Positions 40,001 through 48,286 of a stretch of DNA of 64,000 nt are shown here, piece by piece. Under the pieces are notes generated by a model that saw nothing but the letters and a program-made list of their open reading frames with translations, did no database searches and was not told the DNA's origin. A program made the position numbers and the translations under genes. How positions within the stretch are numbered: position 1 is the first letter of the stretch; each line of letters opens with the position of its first letter. The stretch is from Symbiodinium natans (lineage: Eukaryota; Sar; Dinophyceae; Suessiales; Symbiodiniaceae), in NCBI GenBank assembly GCA_905221605.1, contig CAJNDS010002703.1:241001-305000 (forward strand), read 5' to 3'.

Positions 40001-42512
40001 CCCTAAACCCTAAACCCTAAACCCTAAACCCTAAACCCTAAACCCTAAACCCTAAACCCCAAACACCCCACCTGGAGGATGCGGAGAGAGCCATCGAGGA
40101 GATGCACGAAAAACGCGTGCTGGCCTGGGGGCCAACTGTTGGAGCCATTCTCCTTGGGGTTTAGGGTTTCGGGTTTTAGGGCTTCTGGGCGGGTTTAGTG
40201 GTTGTAGTGGTTTTAGTGGTTTTAGTGGGTTTAGTGGGTTTAGGGGGTTAGGGGGTTTGGCGGGTTTAGTGGGTTGGGCGGGTTTGGTGGGTTTTTGTGG
40301 GTCTTACGGGCTTGGTGGGTTTGTGGGTCTTGTAGGCTTAGTTGGCTTTAGTTAGCGGGACTGGGAGTGTAGGGTTGATTTGCGTTCTGCGGGCTAAGTA
40401 TTTCTGTTTGGGTTTCGGGCTCAGGGTTAAACGTTCAGGTTGTAGGGTGGAGTCCCTAACCCTAAACCGTAAGCCCCAAACCCCACAATCCTGACTCCGC
40501 AAATCCCCAAAGCTCAAATCCCCCCAAACGTGACCCCCAACCCAAAGCCCAAACCGACAAACCCTAAACCCTGAACCCCAAACCTTAAACCCTAAACCCT
40601 AAACCCTAAACCCTAAACCCTAAACCTTAAACCCTAAACCCCAAACCCCAAACTCAAAATCCCTGCGGGGCTTAGGGTTTAGGGCTTTGGGGCTGAGGGC
40701 TTGGGTTTAGGGCTGTAGGGTGTTGTTGTTTTTTTTTTTTGGGGCTTCGGGGTTTGGGGTCCTAAGGCCCACCTTCCGAAAGACGCCCCAAACTGCCAAC
40801 ATGTTCAGCACCAAGGCCTTCGTTCGGAACATGAGAGGCCCTCTCTTGGGTTTAGGGTTTAGGGTTTAGGGTTTAGGATATACTTGTAAGTGCGACCATT
40901 GTCTTGGACTGCGAGGGAGGATCCTGCTAAACTTCCGTCAGTACGTGATCACGCCTCTACTGGACGGTGGGCTCAGAGCCGTCCTGCGCCGCCGATCGTT
41001 ACAGAAGAAGCTCGTTGCAGATCAGCGTTCTTAAACGCGGAGAGGTTCATGGTAGGGAACCTTAGGGAACCTTAGGGAAGCTTAGGGAAGCTTAGGGAGC
41101 CTTAGGGAGTAGTGGGGAGTATTTGCGAACCTGGGGTTACACACTTGAACCCCCCTCCCTTCAGAACCCCAGGACCGTTTGGCCGGGGAAGGTGGGCCGG
41201 CTTGCATGTACCGTAACCTTCCTGAGCCGTTTAGGGTTAAGGGTTAGGGTCTAGGGTTTAGGGTTTGGGGTTTAGGGTCAACCAGAGGCGCTCCAGTTAA
41301 ACCCTCAACCCCAAATGTTGCCCTTAGGGTTTAACCCCTAAACCCGCACCCTCAGCCTCAACCCCGAACTTTAGACACGTCAAATCTGCAACCCTGAGCT
41401 CTACAATTTGTAAAACCTCAAACTTGAGACTTTTCTCCCTCAACCCTCAATACCCGTAAGCTTTGACACCCCAAATGGGATGTTCCCCCTTATACTAACA
41501 GTCCCTAGCAGGAGTTATAGCACACCCCCCCCCTACTATCATCCCTATTCAGGACTGTCCCTCAGGTTCTTAGGGTACCCCATACACACCTTGAACGGAT
41601 TATACAAGGTACCTTACTCATTCCCTACTGAGAACCCAAGCATGCTAAACTTGGGGATGCTCCCGCTAGACTAACAGTCCTTCATAGGGATTTTCGTACC
41701 CCCTATTAGGGTTTAGGGTTTAGGGTTCAGAAATTAGGGTTTAGGTTATTAAGGACTGTTGCAATAAGGGGGGGCAACATCCGTAAAACCCAGAAGCCCT
41801 CAAGCCCCCGAAACGAGCGCCGAGGTCCATGAGAGAGCCGAGCTCGGCCCCATCCAGGCAAAGAATGGTGGGGGTCCCCTAAACCCTACACGCTAAACCC
41901 TCAACCCTCAACCTTCAACCCTAAACCCTACACCCGAAACCCTAAACCCTAAACCCTAATCCCTAACACGGCGCTCAGTGTTCAGGGCCTCGAAGGTTGA
42001 GGGTGCGGGGTTTTGCGAAGGGTTGGCTTTTTGGTTCGGGCTTTTGGGGTTTAGGGTTCAGGGTTACTAGAGCGTTTACTTGTTTTTGAGTTTGGGCTTG
42101 GGTTTCTGGGTTTCTGTTGCTGTTTGGCGGGGAGGAGCTCATGGTCGAGGTCTTACAGCTTGCGGTCCTGGGTTTCGAGCTTGGGGCTTGCGATGCTTTC
42201 TGTTCTATCGCTGGCGTCCCCAAACCCTAAACCCCCCAACCCTCTTCCCTAAACCCCAAACCCTAAACCCTAAACCCCAAACCCTAAACCCTAAACCCTA
42301 ACCCTAAACCCCAAACCCTAAACCCCAAACCCTAAACCCTAAACCCCAAACCCTAAACCCTAAACCCTAACCCTCAACCCCAAACCCTAAACCCCAAACC
42401 CTAAACCCTAAACCCCAAACCCCAAACCCTAAACCCTAAACTCCGCAGGTCGCCTTCGCCAAGGGCGAGGCAACGAGGATGGGCTTGGATGCATCCAAGG
42501 AGAGTTTGGGGC
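37015..42512 (+). CDS. RNA-recognition-motif protein (CELF/Bruno-like RRM), gene split by telomeric introns
   Basis: Six exons join without gap into one RRM: 37,015-37,085 (GGVKLFVGRLPVE, strand 1/RNP2), 38,716-38,769 (TTNDLLSRAFEEYGEVLE, helix 1), 39,098-39,166 (VFLIDGRGASGARCAFVRLS, strands 2-3 with RNP1), 40,078-40,122 (DAERAIEEMHEKRVL, helix 2), 41,825-41,857 (VHERAELGPIQ) and 42,449-42,512 (VAFAKGEATRMGLDASKE). All junctions from the first to the sixth are phase 0. Donors are GT once and GC four times (GCCGGT, GCCCGG, GCCTGG, GCAAAG); acceptors are AG. Introns of 1630, 328, 911, 1702 and 591 nt carry TTTAGGG and CCCTAAA arrays. Expected role: single-stranded RNA binding, as in splicing or translation regulators. 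The start codon is not located. Likely downstream exons are 42,836-42,880, 43,849-43,884, 44,497-44,583 and a stop-bearing exon at 45,283-45,347. Confidence 0.85.
37330..37660. repeat. threefold repeat inside RRM intron a
   Basis: A unit containing GCGCAGGGGACGGTCTG and CATAGAAAAATT recurs near 37,330, 37,490 and 37,590. The unit begins near GTTTTGCG. Confidence 0.75.
37700..37895. repeat. (CCAGGG)n-type minisatellite inside RRM intron a
   Basis: CAGGGC/CCAGGG units. The Gly-Pro-Gln ORFs on it are artefacts. Confidence 0.85.
38716..38769 (+). CDS. RRM gene exon b (helix 1)
   Basis: Acceptor CCAGCCAG, 18 codons, GC donor GAG|GCCGG. Intron b (328 nt) has TTTAGGG at its start and CCCTAAA at its end. 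Confidence 0.8.
39098..39166 (+). CDS. RRM gene exon c (RNP1)
   Basis: Acceptor CTGGGCAG, 23 codons ending SRLE, GC donor GAG|GCCCGG. RNP1-like core ARCAFVRL. Confidence 0.85.
39200..39375. repeat. TTTAGGG array at the 5' side of RRM intron c
   Basis: About 24 G-orientation units. The 3' side of the same intron (39,970-40,065) has about 13 CCCTAAA, so the intron can fold back on itself. Confidence 0.9.
39525..39590. repeat. (GGA)n inside RRM intron c
   Basis: GGAGGA repeats. Poly-Glu/Arg ORFs here are artefacts. Confidence 0.9.
40078..40122 (+). CDS. RRM gene exon d (helix 2)
   Basis: Acceptor CACCTGGAG, 15 codons, GC donor CTG|GCCTGG. CCTGGAGG occurs at both ends of intron c. Confidence 0.85.
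40130..41470. repeat. intron d interior: telomeric variants and unique DNA
   Basis: GGGTTTAGTGG units (40,195-40,320), CCCTAAA (40,560-40,650), unique DNA with a small unconvincing ORF (40,890-41,075), and AGGGAACCTT repeats (41,055-41,105). Confidence 0.6.
41476..41790. mobile_element. TIR family B copy or nested pair inside RRM intron d
   Basis: GGGATGTTCCCCCTTATACT and CTAACAGTCC at the left, a second similar end near 41,655 (GGGATGCTCCCGCTAGACTA), and GGACTGTTGCAATAAGGGGG at the right. No coding capacity. Confidence 0.6.
41825..41857 (+). CDS. RRM gene exon e
   Basis: Acceptor GCGCCGAG, 11 codons VHERAELGPIQ, GC donor CAG|GCAAAG. Confidence 0.75.
42449..42512 (+). CDS. RRM gene exon f (strand 5)
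   Basis: Acceptor AACTCCGCAG; VAFAKGEATRMGLDASKESL. The 3' border is either a GA donor at 42,500 or GC|GTTTGGGG at 42,512. Confidence 0.75.
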
Positions 42513-42835
42513 GTTTGGGGTTTAGGGTTTAGGGTTTGGGGTTTGGGGTTTAGGGTTTAGGATTAAGGGTTTAGGGTTTGGGGTTTAGGATTTTTAGGGT
42601 TTAGGGTGTGGGGTTTGGGGTCTTTGGAAACTAGGGCCCCAGCTTGGGGGCCCCATTGAGTTGGCAAACGCTGGGTGGATTGGGCGGTATCCTTTGTCCT
42701 CTCAGCCCCTGAGCCCTGAGGGATCATGGGGAAACCCTGAACCCTGAACCCTAAACCCTAAACCCTAAACCCTAAACCCCAAACCCCAAACCCCAAACCC
42801 TAAACTCAAGACCGCTCCAGCCACACCCAAGCCCA

Positions 42836-42880
42836 GGAGCAGCTTCCAGCACGTTGGCAGGCACTGTTGCGGGCTTGGGG
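42836..42880 (+). CDS. probable next RRM gene exon
   Basis: Acceptor CCAAGCCCAG, frame EQLPARWQALLRAWG, donor GGG|GTTTGG. It fits phase 0 if exon f uses the GA donor. Confidence 0.5.
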
Positions 42881-43300
42881 GGTTTGGGGGTTAGGGTTTA
42901 GGGTTTGGGGTTTGGGGTTTGGGGTTTAGGGTTTGGAGTTTAGGGTTTAGGGTTTTTGGGGTCGGGGTTTCGGGTTTGGGGCTTGGGGTTTCGGGTTTGG
43001 GGTTTGGGGTTTAGGGTTTAGGGTTTAGGTCAGGGTGTAGAGAATTGGGGTTCAGGGTTTAGGGTGTAGGGTTTGGTAGGTTTGGGGTTTAAGGTTGGGG
43101 CTTTTAGGGCAGAAGGGGTTCAGGGCTTGTGGAGTCAAGGTCTAGTACGATGAAAATTTTTAACGACATGATGAGGAGTTGGGGCTTCTATTTGGCTTTC
43201 GTGTGTTGGCGGTTTTCGGGTTTAGGATTTAGAGCTTGGGGTTTAGGGTTTAGGGTTTAGGGGGTTTAGGGGCTTGAGGGTGTGTAGGGTTCAGGGTTTA
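42881..43300. repeat. G-orientation telomeric tract
   Basis: TTTGGGG/TTTAGGG mixtures with eroded spacers. A candidate exon follows at 43,311-43,387 (RSLRQMLRSRSQSEVVVRPG). Confidence 0.75.
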
Positions 43301-43396
43301 GGGCTTGCAGGCGCAGCCTCAGGCAGATGCTTAGAAGCCGTTCGCAGTCGGAGGTAGTCGTTCGGCCAGGTCATCATGACCAGGAGGGTTTAGGGT

Positions 43397-43621
43397 TTAG
43401 GGTTTCTCTTGCTTGGCTGCCGGGATGATGTCGAGGTACTGCGCCCATGCTTGGCAATAGCATGCCTGGATGATCTGCCTACCAGCCCAAAAGATGTTCA
43501 GATGCTGCAGCTGACCTTTGTGCTGCAGCAAGCCATATTTTTTCAGATAGTTCTGGTGCCCAGCAGGGACCCTCATGTAGAATGGCCCCTCCACGTACAG
43601 CAAGGAGCATTTTTTTGTCAT
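43397..43621 (-). CDS. minus-strand ORF or exon, unknown (74 aa)
   Basis: The minus-strand frame MTKKCSLLYVEGPFYMRVPA continues GHQNYLKKYGLLQHKGQLQH and ends just before a telomere tract. It is preceded by GACGCTAG, a possible acceptor. Aromatic-rich and non-repetitive. It would be antisense within or beyond the RRM gene. Confidence 0.4.
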   Translation of the reverse strand: MTKKCSLLYVEGPFYMRVPAGHQNYLKKYGLLQHKGQLQHLNIFWAGRQIIQACYCQAWAQYLDIIPAAKQEKP

Positions 43622-43848
43622 CTAGCGTCCAAATTAGACAGGATAGGTACCCAGACTCCTAGGCCTTACATAGGATGAATGCCCCCTAAAATGGACCCTA
43701 CCTGTAGGCCGTCATTACACTTCCTTGTAAACCCTAAGCCTTAAGAACCCTAAGCCTTAACCCCTAAACCCTAAACCCTACCTAAACCCTAAACCCTGAT
43801 ACCTTCTGCGAGAGGGCCACAATTAGGGCTTGAAAACACGGGGTGCAG

Positions 43849-43884
43849 CGCAGAACGCCTGCGGCCAACATGGGGACCCTGGAG
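43849..43884 (+). CDS. candidate exon, possibly of the RRM gene
   Basis: Acceptor GGGTGCAG, frame RRTPAANMGTLE, donor CTGGAG|GTTCAG. CTGGAGGT is repeated at the end of the following intron. Confidence 0.45.
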
Positions 43885-44156
43885 GTTCAGGGTTTTAGTA
43901 GGGTCCTCAGCGCCCAAGCCCTGCAAACCCCGAACCCTAAACCCCCAAACCCTAAACCCTAAACCCCAAACGCTAAACCCTAAAGCCTTAAGCCTTAAGC
44001 CCCCAAGCCCTGCTTGAAGGCCACGCTTTGAAGTCCCCCGAATGCCCTTCTACGCTACAGCACTCAGAGAGCCCTGGATAGCTTCAAACCTGCCCTAAAC
44101 CACCCTTAACCTCAAGGCCGCGTAGACCCTAGACCTTTATACCTTAACCCGAAACC

Positions 44157-44490
44157 CTAAACCCTAAACCCTAAACCCTAAACCCCAAACCCTAAACCCT
44201 AAACCCCAAACCCTAAGCCCCAAACCCTAAACCCCAAACCCCAAACCCTAAACCCTAAACCCCAAACCCTAAACCCTAAACCCCAATCCCCAAACCCCAA
44301 ACCCCAAACCCTAAACCCTAAACCCCAAACCCTAAACCCCAAACCCCAAACCCCAAACCCCAAACCCTAAACCCGAAACCCCAAACCCTAAACCCCAAAC
44401 CCCAAACCCCAAACCCTAAACCCCAAACCCCAAACCCTAAACCCTAAACCCTAAACCCTAAACCCTAAACCCTAAACCCTAAACCCCGAA
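44157..44490. repeat. CCCTAAA/CCCCAAA mixed array, over 40 units
   Basis: Often arranged as 14-bp dimers CCCTAAACCCCAAA. It forms the 3' half of the intron ending at 44,496. Confidence 0.95.
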
Positions 44491-44496
44491 CTGGAG

Positions 44497-44583
44497 GTGC
44501 CCATCACGGCCCCGGGGGTGCCGCCGCCCGGGCCGGTGGAGCCGGACAGCCTCAGCAAGGAGGCGCTTTGCTCATGGGAGTTG
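44497..44583 (+). CDS. internal exon, Pro-rich, possibly of the RRM gene
   Basis: Acceptor CGAACTGGAG. Frame VPITAPGVPPPGPVEPDSLS, then KEALCSWEL. Donor TTG|GTTTAGGG. It continues 43,849-43,884 in phase 0. Confidence 0.6.
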
Positions 44584-44849
44584 GTTTAGGGTTTAGGGTT
44601 TAGGGTTTAGGGTTTAGGGTTTAGGGTTTAATGTTTGGGAATTTGGGACATTTCAGAGGGCTTGCTGTGCTTTTTTTTAGGAGGGGATGGTTTCAAAAGT
44701 TTGGAGACTCCACGTCTATTTTCAGAAAGCCCTAAACCCCAAACCCTAGACCCTAGACCCTAAACCCTAAACCCTCAACCCTAAACCCTAAACTCCAGAC
44801 CCTAAAGCTGTTTCAAAAAGTGCCCTGGAGACCTCACGTCTATTTTCAG

Positions 44850-44887
44850 CAGGGTTCATATCCAGCTCCTCGCGCAAAGCTTCCAGG
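44850..44887 (+). CDS. candidate exon
   Basis: Acceptor GTCTATTTTCAG, frame QGSYPAPRAKLP, donor CCAGG|GTCAG. The preceding about 40 bp is a diverged duplicate of 44,689-44,726. Confidence 0.4.
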
Positions 44888-45141
44888 GTCAGTCGGCTGA
44901 TGGGTTTACGGGGGGCTCAGGATTTAGGGTTTAGGGTTTAGGGGTTTAGGGTTTTAGGGTTTTAGGGTTTAGGGTTTAGGGAGGGGGCCGGTCCCAAAGC
45001 CAGCCGCCATCAAGCACCCCACGCCCATCAGAGCACTACTCGACCCTCAAGCCCTCCAGCCCCTAAGCCCTAAACCTTAAACCTTAAACCCGACACGCTA
45101 AACCCTAAAACCCTAAACCCTAAAACCCTAAACCCTGAATG

Positions 45142-45248
45142 GCCCTAAACCCTAAACCCTAAACCCTAAACCCTAAACCCTAAACCCTAAACCCTAAACC
45201 CTAAACCCTAAACCCTAAACCCTAAACCCTAAACCCTAAACCCTAAAA
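45142..45248. repeat. (CCCTAAA)15
   Basis: A perfect array. Confidence 0.95.
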
Positions 45249-45282
45249 CCCAGCTCCCAAACCCAAACCCGCGAACCCAAAG

Positions 45283-45347
45283 TTCACGAGGCGTTGATCG
45301 GGCTGATCAAAGAAGGCGCGGCCTGCCAGGATGGGTTCACGGCCTAG
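45283..45347 (+). CDS. terminal exon, possibly the end of the RRM gene
   Basis: After GAACCCAAAG the frame HEALIGLIKEGAACQDGFTA ends at TAG. Amphipathic and protein-like. Confidence 0.5.
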
Positions 45348-45380
45348 GGGTTATACAGGGTTTAGGGTTTAGGGTTTAGG

Positions 45381-45503
45381 GTTCATGGTACTTATTAACC
45401 AATTATAACTGTACTTAGAACCCAAATTATAGCTATATTAGGGCACTTAAGGGGCTTAAAGTGAACTTAATGATTGGTTAAGAAATACCCTGAACCTCCA
45501 AGT
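45381..45503. mobile_element. TIR family A copy
   Basis: GGTTCATGGTACTTATTAAC at the left, ATACCCTGAACCTCCAAGT at the right, interior GGGCACTTAAGGGGCTTA shared with the 25,750 copy. Confidence 0.75.
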
Positions 45504-45504
45504 A

Positions 45505-45625
45505 CTGCTTGGTGTTCTCTTTAAGCAGGGTTTCTGTTTTGTAGGGGTTTCTCATATTAGGGTATTTAGGGGCTATATTAAGGTATAAGGGTAACAGGTA
45601 AAGAGGCCACCGGCCTTTATGACCC
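45505..45625. repeat. dispersed repeat X, copy 2
   Basis: TGGTGTTCTCTTTAAGCAGG through TAGGGGCTATATTAAGGTAT to AAAGAGGCCACCGGCCTTTA. It matches 5796-5906 and abuts a TIR family A copy. Confidence 0.75.
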
Positions 45626-45629
45626 TTGG

Positions 45630-45890
45630 TAGAATTGCAGACAAAAACGGACAAGAAAGACATGCGTTAGACAAAGATCGTTTATCATCAGTAAACAAAT
45701 AAAAATCAGTACATGAGTATATCTATATATATATATATATATGTTACAAGTTAACAATACATACAGATCTAATAAAGAACCCTAGCTACACAAAACACGG
45801 TATGTTTATACACATACGCCCGGATATCCACATCTTTACATTAGGAAAAGTGCATCATGTGATTGTTTATGACCCCCCCCCCACCCACCC
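45630..45890. other. AT-rich island with a TA microsatellite
   Basis: Compositionally like 1-600. Contains (TA)n at about 45,719-45,742 and no frame worth calling. Confidence 0.6.
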
Positions 45891-46167
45891 AATGCGGGAA
45901 TCGCAGGCCTTCCTCGGTCAGTAGTCACTGAAAGAGGGGTTTAGGGTTTAGGGTTTAGGCTTTAGGGTTTCGGGTTTTGGGTTTAGGCTTCAGGCGTTTA
46001 GGATTGAGGGCTCAGGGGGGGGGGGGGGGGTTTAGGGTTCCTTCTGTAGTCCATGAGAAGATACCTGGACCCCTAACGTGGCTTTCACATCGGAAGGGCC
46101 AAGGCCACCCTTGCGGGGTTTAGGGTTTAGGGTTTAGGGTTTAGGGTTTAGGGTTTAGGGTTTAGGG

Positions 46168-46282
46168 CCCAAACCCTCTGTCGTGACTTGCGGCCGAAGC
46201 AAGAGCCAGAAGCATCGGCGCATGAACAGAATGAGCTGAGTGTCCGAAGCCCCTGATGGAGTAGAGTGTGGGCGGCCCGGGG
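46168..46282 (+). CDS. candidate terminal exon, frame uncertain
   Basis: After a telomeric TTTAG, one frame reads LCRDLRPKQEPEASAHEQNE, then LSVRSP and TGA. Another plus frame and a minus frame are also open. Confidence 0.3.
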
Positions 46283-46349
46283 GTGGGTGGACAGGCGACG
46301 TGTTAGCGCGCGGCGCACGGTCTTCGCTGACAAACCCGAAACGCGAAGC

Positions 46350-46470
46350 CCTAAACCCTAAACCCTGAACCCTAAACCCTAAACCCTAAACCCTAAACCC
46401 TAAACCCTAGACCCTAAACCCTAAACCCTAAACCCTCAACCCTAAACCCTAAACCCTAAACCTACCCTAC
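46350..46470. repeat. C-orientation telomeric tract
   Basis: About fifteen CCCTAAA units with substitutions. Confidence 0.9.
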
Positions 46471-46516
46471 ACCCAAACCCCAGTCCTCCTGTCGGAACGA
46501 CTGACCCTAACGGCAG

Positions 46517-46570
46517 GCCAGCGATCAGGGGGCCAGCCCTTCAAGCAGCAGTGGTGTGGTCCCAAGTGGG
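46517..46570 (+). CDS. candidate internal exon
   Basis: Acceptor CTAACGGCAG, frame QRSGGQPFKQQWCGPKW, donor GGG|GTGTAGGG. Confidence 0.4.
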
Positions 46571-46689
46571 GTGTAGGGTTTAGGGTTTAGGGTTTAGGGT
46601 TTAGGGTTAGGGTTTAGGAGGGCAAGAACCCTAAACCCTCAAGAACCTGGCGCCTTTCATGGCTTTTTGTCACCTCGAGCTTTCCTCAG

Positions 46690-46762
46690 TTCAGCTCTGT
46701 CCTCACAAAGCGCGGCATCATAGCTTGCCAGCCCGAGTGCAGAGCAAGGACCCCCCGCAAAG
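46690..46762 (+). CDS. internal exon, unknown
   Basis: Polypyrimidine acceptor GAGCTTTCCTCAG. Frame FSSVLTKRGIIACQPECRAR, then TPRK. GC donor AAAG|GCCAGC followed by a run of 18 C. Confidence 0.55.
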
Positions 46763-47039
46763 GCCAGCCCCCCCCCCCCCCCCCCCCAACAAAGTGTGTA
46801 CTTGAGGGCTATAGATTTCATAGGCTTGTTGTAGGGATTTGCAGCAGGGTTTTTGTAGGGTTTTTGCAGGGTGTTTATAGGGTAGTGTAGGGTTTTGTGG
46901 GGCTTATATTGGGGGTGATGATTTTCCAGGGCTTTCCAAGCAGGAGGTTCCTGCCCTAAACCCCCTGAACACGAGAAGTTGGAGAAAGGCGGTGGGATGA
47001 GAACAGGAAGGAAGCCCAACGAGCTAAACCCTAAACCCG

Positions 47040-47059
47040 TAAACCCTCAACCCGCAGCC

Positions 47060-47119
<60 letters not shown>

Positions 47120-47220
47120 ACCCTAAACCCTTAACCCTAAACCCTGAACCCTTAAACCCTTAAACCCTTAAACCCTTAAACTCTTAAACTCTTAAACCCT
47201 TAAACCCTTAAACCCCGCCC
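47040..47220. repeat. (CCCTCAA)n and (CCCTTAAA)n arrays
   Basis: Two adjacent homogeneous variants. A candidate exon precedes them (EKLEKGGGMRTGRKPNE, about 46,975-47,025). Confidence 0.9.
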
Positions 47221-47437
47221 CATAACTTGTAACTTTCTATTCGTTTGGGGGGCCCAAAGAGCTGATTGTTTGGGGTCTTTGGGCCCTCAGGGTTGAGCAA
47301 GGACTGGGGGGTTCAGGGTTTAGGACTTAGGGCTTAGGGTTTAGGACTTAGGGTTGAGGGGGGTTTAGAGGTTCGGGGGGGGGCAGGGCCCTCGCGTGGC
47401 CGTGCTTGCTCTCAGCCTTCTTGCAAAATCCTTGCAG

Positions 47438-47623
47438 GTGCTCCTTATGAACCTCCATGCCAGAGCTACCTCGCAGAGCACACTCCGTCGTTCCCGCAGA
47501 CGATCCGTCGGCATGCCCGTCGGGCTCAGCGAGGTCAGCGTCGAAGGCGGCTCGAAACCCTGCATCGAACCCTCCGCAGCTTCCGACGGAGGGCTTGTGG
47601 ACCAGCCCGGGCCAGAAGCTTAG
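47438..47623 (+). CDS. terminal exon, unknown (61 aa)
   Basis: Acceptor CAAAATCCTTGCAG. Frame VLLMNLHARATSQSTLRRSR runs through SVGMPVGLSEVSVEGGSKPC to DQPGPEA and TAG. The minus-strand ORF is a shadow. Confidence 0.5.
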   Translation: MLLMNLHARATSQSTLRRSRRRSVGMPVGLSEVSVEGGSKPCIEPSAASDGGLVDQPGPEA

Positions 47624-47816
47624 TTGCTAAAGTGACCATAAATCTATGAATCTACTGATTACTTAGCGACACCCTCAAAACTCAATGGCTCACCGTGTTT
47701 CAAGTTTGTCCAGAAAGCATAAGACTACCCAATGCTCCCAATGCTACAGTCGTAGAAGAATGCAAGCAGCGTAAGAGACCAAAGCCCTGCAACCCTGAAC
47801 ATGACCCAGCATTCAG

Positions 47817-47918
47817 GGAGGGGGGGGCGGGCGGGGGAGGGGGGGGGGGGGGGGGTGGGGAAGGGGGGGGGCGGGTGGGGAAGGGGGGGGGCGGGCGGGG
47901 GAGGGGGGGGGGGGCGGG
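47817..47918. repeat. G-rich tract with over 80 percent G
   Basis: G runs of 6-15 separated by C, A or T. A short open frame (VVKPVKQSNQTKCLPRLGF, TAA) follows to 47,979. Confidence 0.9.
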
Positions 47919-48133
47919 TTGTGAAGCCTGTGAAGCAGTCCAACCAGACCAAATGCCTTCCGCGGCTTGGGTTTTAAACCCTAAACCCTAAACCCTAATG
48001 TTGAGGGCTTGACGGGCTTCGGGTCGAGCGTGAAGGGTTTGAGGGGTTTGAGGTTGAGGCTTTGAGATCATGAAGCTCGAGTCCTGCGGTTCGGGGTTCC
48101 GGACTAAGCTTACCAGGTAGGCCGTTGGGACAT

Positions 48134-48134
<1 letters not shown>

Positions 48135-48165
<31 letters not shown>

Positions 48166-48166
48166 G
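48135..48166. repeat. (TA)n microsatellite
   Basis: Two TA runs separated by TG. Confidence 0.9.
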
Positions 48167-48286
48167 ATTCTCTCATTGGGTTTAAGAGGATCATAGCTCG
48201 GAGTATTCTTCAGAGGTTTCGTCCCCTCCTAGCTTAGGGTTTCGAGGGGTTTAAGGGGCCGTTCAGGGCCTTCACCCAGGCCTTAG

